From: Prorocentrum cordatum
Lineage: Eukaryota > Sar > Dinophyceae > Prorocentrales > Prorocentraceae
Direction: 5' to 3'
Length of the DNA: 64,000 nt
NCBI GenBank assembly: GCA_963575745.1
Contig: CAUYUJ010021142.1
Coordinates: 1-64,000, forward strand
This document shows positions 62,124-64,000 of the stretch, in pieces. Made by a program: the position numbers and the translations under genes. The notes below the pieces were generated by a model that was not told the origin of the DNA, searched no databases, and saw only the letters and a list, made by a program, of their open reading frames with translations. Within the stretch, counting starts at the first letter, position 1, and every line of letters starts with the position of its first letter.

Positions 62124-62285
62124 CAAGGGGCCCAAGGACACACATAAAAATACACACACAGATAACAGGATTCCCCATTTTTTCTCATATTTTATGGGTT
62201 TTTGCCTTCCCCCCCACTTCCCATACTTGTCCATATTTTCTGGGGAATCGACGATTCATGGTGTCTGCGTTTTTTTCCCTCCTGA
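62124..62285 (+). mobile_element. Family D element copy 4
   Basis: CAAGGGGCCCAAGGACACAC to CCCTCCTGA, 162 bp, with TTTTATGGGTTTTTGCC and ATTCATGGTGTCTGCG variants. Flanks do not match. Confidence 0.78.
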
Positions 62286-62408
62286 ATCTGGGGGATCTCC
62301 CAGCCCCGGCCGTGGTGTCCAACCTCCTCCCCCCCCCTCAAAGTCACCCACCCACCCCTCTTGGAAAGAAGCTGATCCCGCCACCCTCCCTAGAAGTGTT
62401 CGGCGTAA

Positions 62409-62580
62409 GATCAGCCAACATCGCATCGTGAAATCGGATAGAATCGGAAAATGCAAGTCGGATCGGGCCGGCTCGGCAAGGAATCGCAATCGCATCGGAG
62501 CGGCAGCGCCAGGATGCACCACAGCGCCCTGCAAGCTTCGGGCCGCATCGGATCGCAAGGACATCGACATTTTTGTTGGT
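62409..62580 (+). repeat. Family Y copy 2
   Basis: AGATCAGCCAACATCGCATC, CGGATCGGGCCGGCTCGGCA, GCCAGGATGCACCACAGCGC and CGGGCCGCATCGGATCGC align with 46,204-46,380. Bases 62,581-62,786 are unassigned. Confidence 0.75.
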
Positions 62581-62786
62581 AGCATCTCCCTTGATCAGGT
62601 ATATTGAAGAGTGACTCCCGCTACTAAGCAATACTCGGGCATACAACTCAGAAGGGATATAATAAGCTCGTGATCCATGACATCTCGCACGGCGTCGGTT
62701 GGCACCGTGCATCTGAATAGTCGAACACTTCTGGCCGACATCGGATCGGATCGAATAGGCCGAAATTGATATCGAATCGGATCGAT

Positions 62787-62907
62787 CTGGGGAAACCAAA
62801 AGGTACCGATACCGAAGCGAATCCAGCGGTGGCTACGAGGGCCTCCCAAGCGGCTCGAAAAAGGGAAAAACAAATGAAGGGTAGCCGTGTGGGTACCTTT
62901 CCTCCTC
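62787..62907 (+). mobile_element. TIR element, family X copy 3 (short)
   Basis: AAAAGGTACCGATACCGAAG left, GTGTGGGTACCTTTCC right, with GCGAATCCAGCGGTGGCTAC shared with the other copies. 121 bp, so about 45 bp shorter. Confidence 0.75.
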
Positions 62908-63009
62908 CGACAATTGACATCGTGTCGGATCGATCGAATCGAGGTGGACCCTGCGGCGCGACGAAAAGACGCGGCGCCGCTCGCATACGGCCGCATGCCG
63001 CGTGCCGCT

Positions 63010-63410
63010 GCTCCAATGTTTGATGATGCGTGGGCCCCTGAGGCCTGGACCACTTCCCTAGGGCCAGCTTTCGTCCTGAGTAGTTTTTGTTACGGTCCCC
63101 AGGCCTGGAGGGCCCCCAGTTGAGCAGGGACCGACCGTCCCGGCATTCCTATAGTCATACCACGAAATGTTCTTAGAACCCGAAACTGTTTTAATAACAG
63201 AAACAATGTTCTTAGAACATAAACCCGATGTGCTAAAACAAGACAATCTCAACTAACAATGTTCTAAGAACATGTCGTAGAAACCACAAAAGCTTCTTCG
63301 AACATTGTTTGGTAGGGCTATAGGCGAGCCAGGACGCTTCGCCACTGCTTGACCCAGAGGCCGAACACAGCCCAAAACCGCCCGCTCCGATGCTGTTGGA
63401 GCGTCGGATC
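63010..63410 (+). mobile_element. Family B element copy 7, split by family C
   Basis: Left part 63,010-63,119 (TGATGCGTGGGCCCCTGAGG, CGTCCTGAGTAG, CCAGGCCTGGAGGGCCCCC). Right part 63,352-63,410 (GAGGCCGAACACAGCCC, hairpin GCTCCGATGCTGTTGGAGC, GCGTCGGATCGCTGGG). Together they equal copy 6. Confidence 0.83.
63120..63351 (+). mobile_element. TIR element, family C copy 2, nested in family B
   Basis: 232 bp from TTGAGCAGGGACCGACC to CGCCACTGCTTG. Flanks CCCCAG (63,114-63,119) and ACCCAG (63,352-63,357) match 5 of 6. Three TGTTCTTAGAACA-like palindromes inside. Confidence 0.86.
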
Positions 63411-63472
63411 GCTGGGTAACAGGCGCGGGAGCAAGAAGAGGATCGACCTTGGGAAGTCTTCGAAACCCTCGG

Positions 63473-63473
<1 letters not shown>

Positions 63474-63504
<31 letters not shown>

Positions 63505-63572
63505 AGACGACGACGAAGACGACGACGACGAAGACGACGACGACGACGACGACGAAGACGACGAGGACACTG
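63474..63572. repeat. (GAC)n/(GAAGAC)n tract
   Basis: GAC triplets with regular GAA interruptions; frames read poly-Asp/Glu or poly-Arg. Flanking DNA to 63,765 is GC-rich without a supported gene. Confidence 0.95.
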
Positions 63573-63775
63573 CGGCCATAGCCGGCCACCGGGCGGCGGA
63601 GGGCCTCTCCCGTTCTGCTGCCGGCCGGCCTCCGCCGACGGCGGGGCAGACAGCGGAGGCCAGGGCTACGACGGAACGCGGTCACGTTCTGGTCATCGTC
63701 AAGCCAGGACGAAGACTGAGCGCGGGCACGCGAAAGAACGGCCATCCTCGTCGTCGCCAGACCACGGCCAAGATT

Positions 63776-63936
63776 AAGTCAGGCATGTCCCCCTAGAGGC
63801 AGATTTTGGAAGAACAATGCAAAATAGCAGAACAAACAAAAATCAAAAATGGTCAACAAGAATAGAAACATCGTCCCTGGACTATTTTCAGACTATTCTT
63901 GAATAGTCCTCCTGTAGAGGGACGTGCCCGACTTCA
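63776..63936 (+). mobile_element. TIR element, family A copy 6
   Basis: 161 bp, AAGTCAGGCATGTCCCCCTA to TAGAGGGACGTGCCCGACTT plus CA. Flanks GGCCAAGATT (63,766-63,775) and GGCCAAGACG (63,937-63,946) match 8 of 10. Confidence 0.88.
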
Positions 63937-64000
63937 GGCCAAGACGACGACGAGGTCACCGCAGGGCCACTTCGGCCCCGTGCCGCCGGGGCGGCAGGCG

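Overview
This 64 kb window looks like nuclear, repeat-dominated DNA from a dinoflagellate (inference). The strongest clue is at 28,545-28,566: a 22-nt match, with one substitution, to the dinoflagellate trans-spliced leader, followed at once by a second degraded leader copy. This is the known signature of a trans-spliced mRNA that was reverse-transcribed back into the genome. The second clue is a degraded non-LTR retrotransposon on the minus strand (about 18.5-24.9 kb). Its endonuclease, reverse transcriptase, three zinc fingers and conserved C-terminal domain match, from memory, the large LINE family abundant in dinoflagellates such as Prorocentrum and the Symbiodiniaceae. No database search was possible. 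I see no rRNA, tRNA, CRISPR or prokaryotic operon.

Layout. 0-9 kb: GGA tracts, purine-rich DNA and several short terminal-inverted-repeat (TIR) elements. 9-16 kb: a dense field of short elements (families A, B, D, E, F), an AT-rich triplet block and a GAT hairpin. 16.6-17.5 kb: one long unrecognised ORF. 18-25 kb: the LINE relic, interrupted by a 77-bp minisatellite. 25-28 kb: AT-rich triplets, a 51-bp minisatellite in an open frame, and 800 bp of GAT-type DNA. 28.5-29.3 kb: spliced-leader relic plus a frameshifted retrocopy. 29-34 kb: GC-rich short-period arrays and a 620-bp GTC/GAC inverted repeat. 34.6-39.5 kb and 44.9-45.9 kb: copies of a composite satellite (family J). 39.6-43.8 kb: TIR elements, some with an unoccupied site elsewhere in the window. 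46-48.6 kb: GGA, GTC and CCAAGAGGCC arrays. 48.86-52.82 kb: a block of minisatellites bounded by inverted repeats, resembling a foldback element. 53-57 kb: tandem duplications, GT repeats and nested elements. 57.4-59.5 kb: possible decayed minus-strand gene. 60-64 kb: more families A, B, C, D, L, X and Y, plus a 107-bp simple-sequence insertion with 16-bp target duplications.

The genes do not form a pathway. Apart from the relics, most long open frames are by-products of triplet repeats open in all frames. The content of interest is mobile: at least a dozen families of 55-240 bp elements, many with TIRs and measurable target-site duplications (9-10 bp in families A, E and AA, suggesting Mutator-like transposases supplied in trans; about 6 bp in C and D). 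Three nested insertions give a relative order of activity. Families carry provisional letters used only here.
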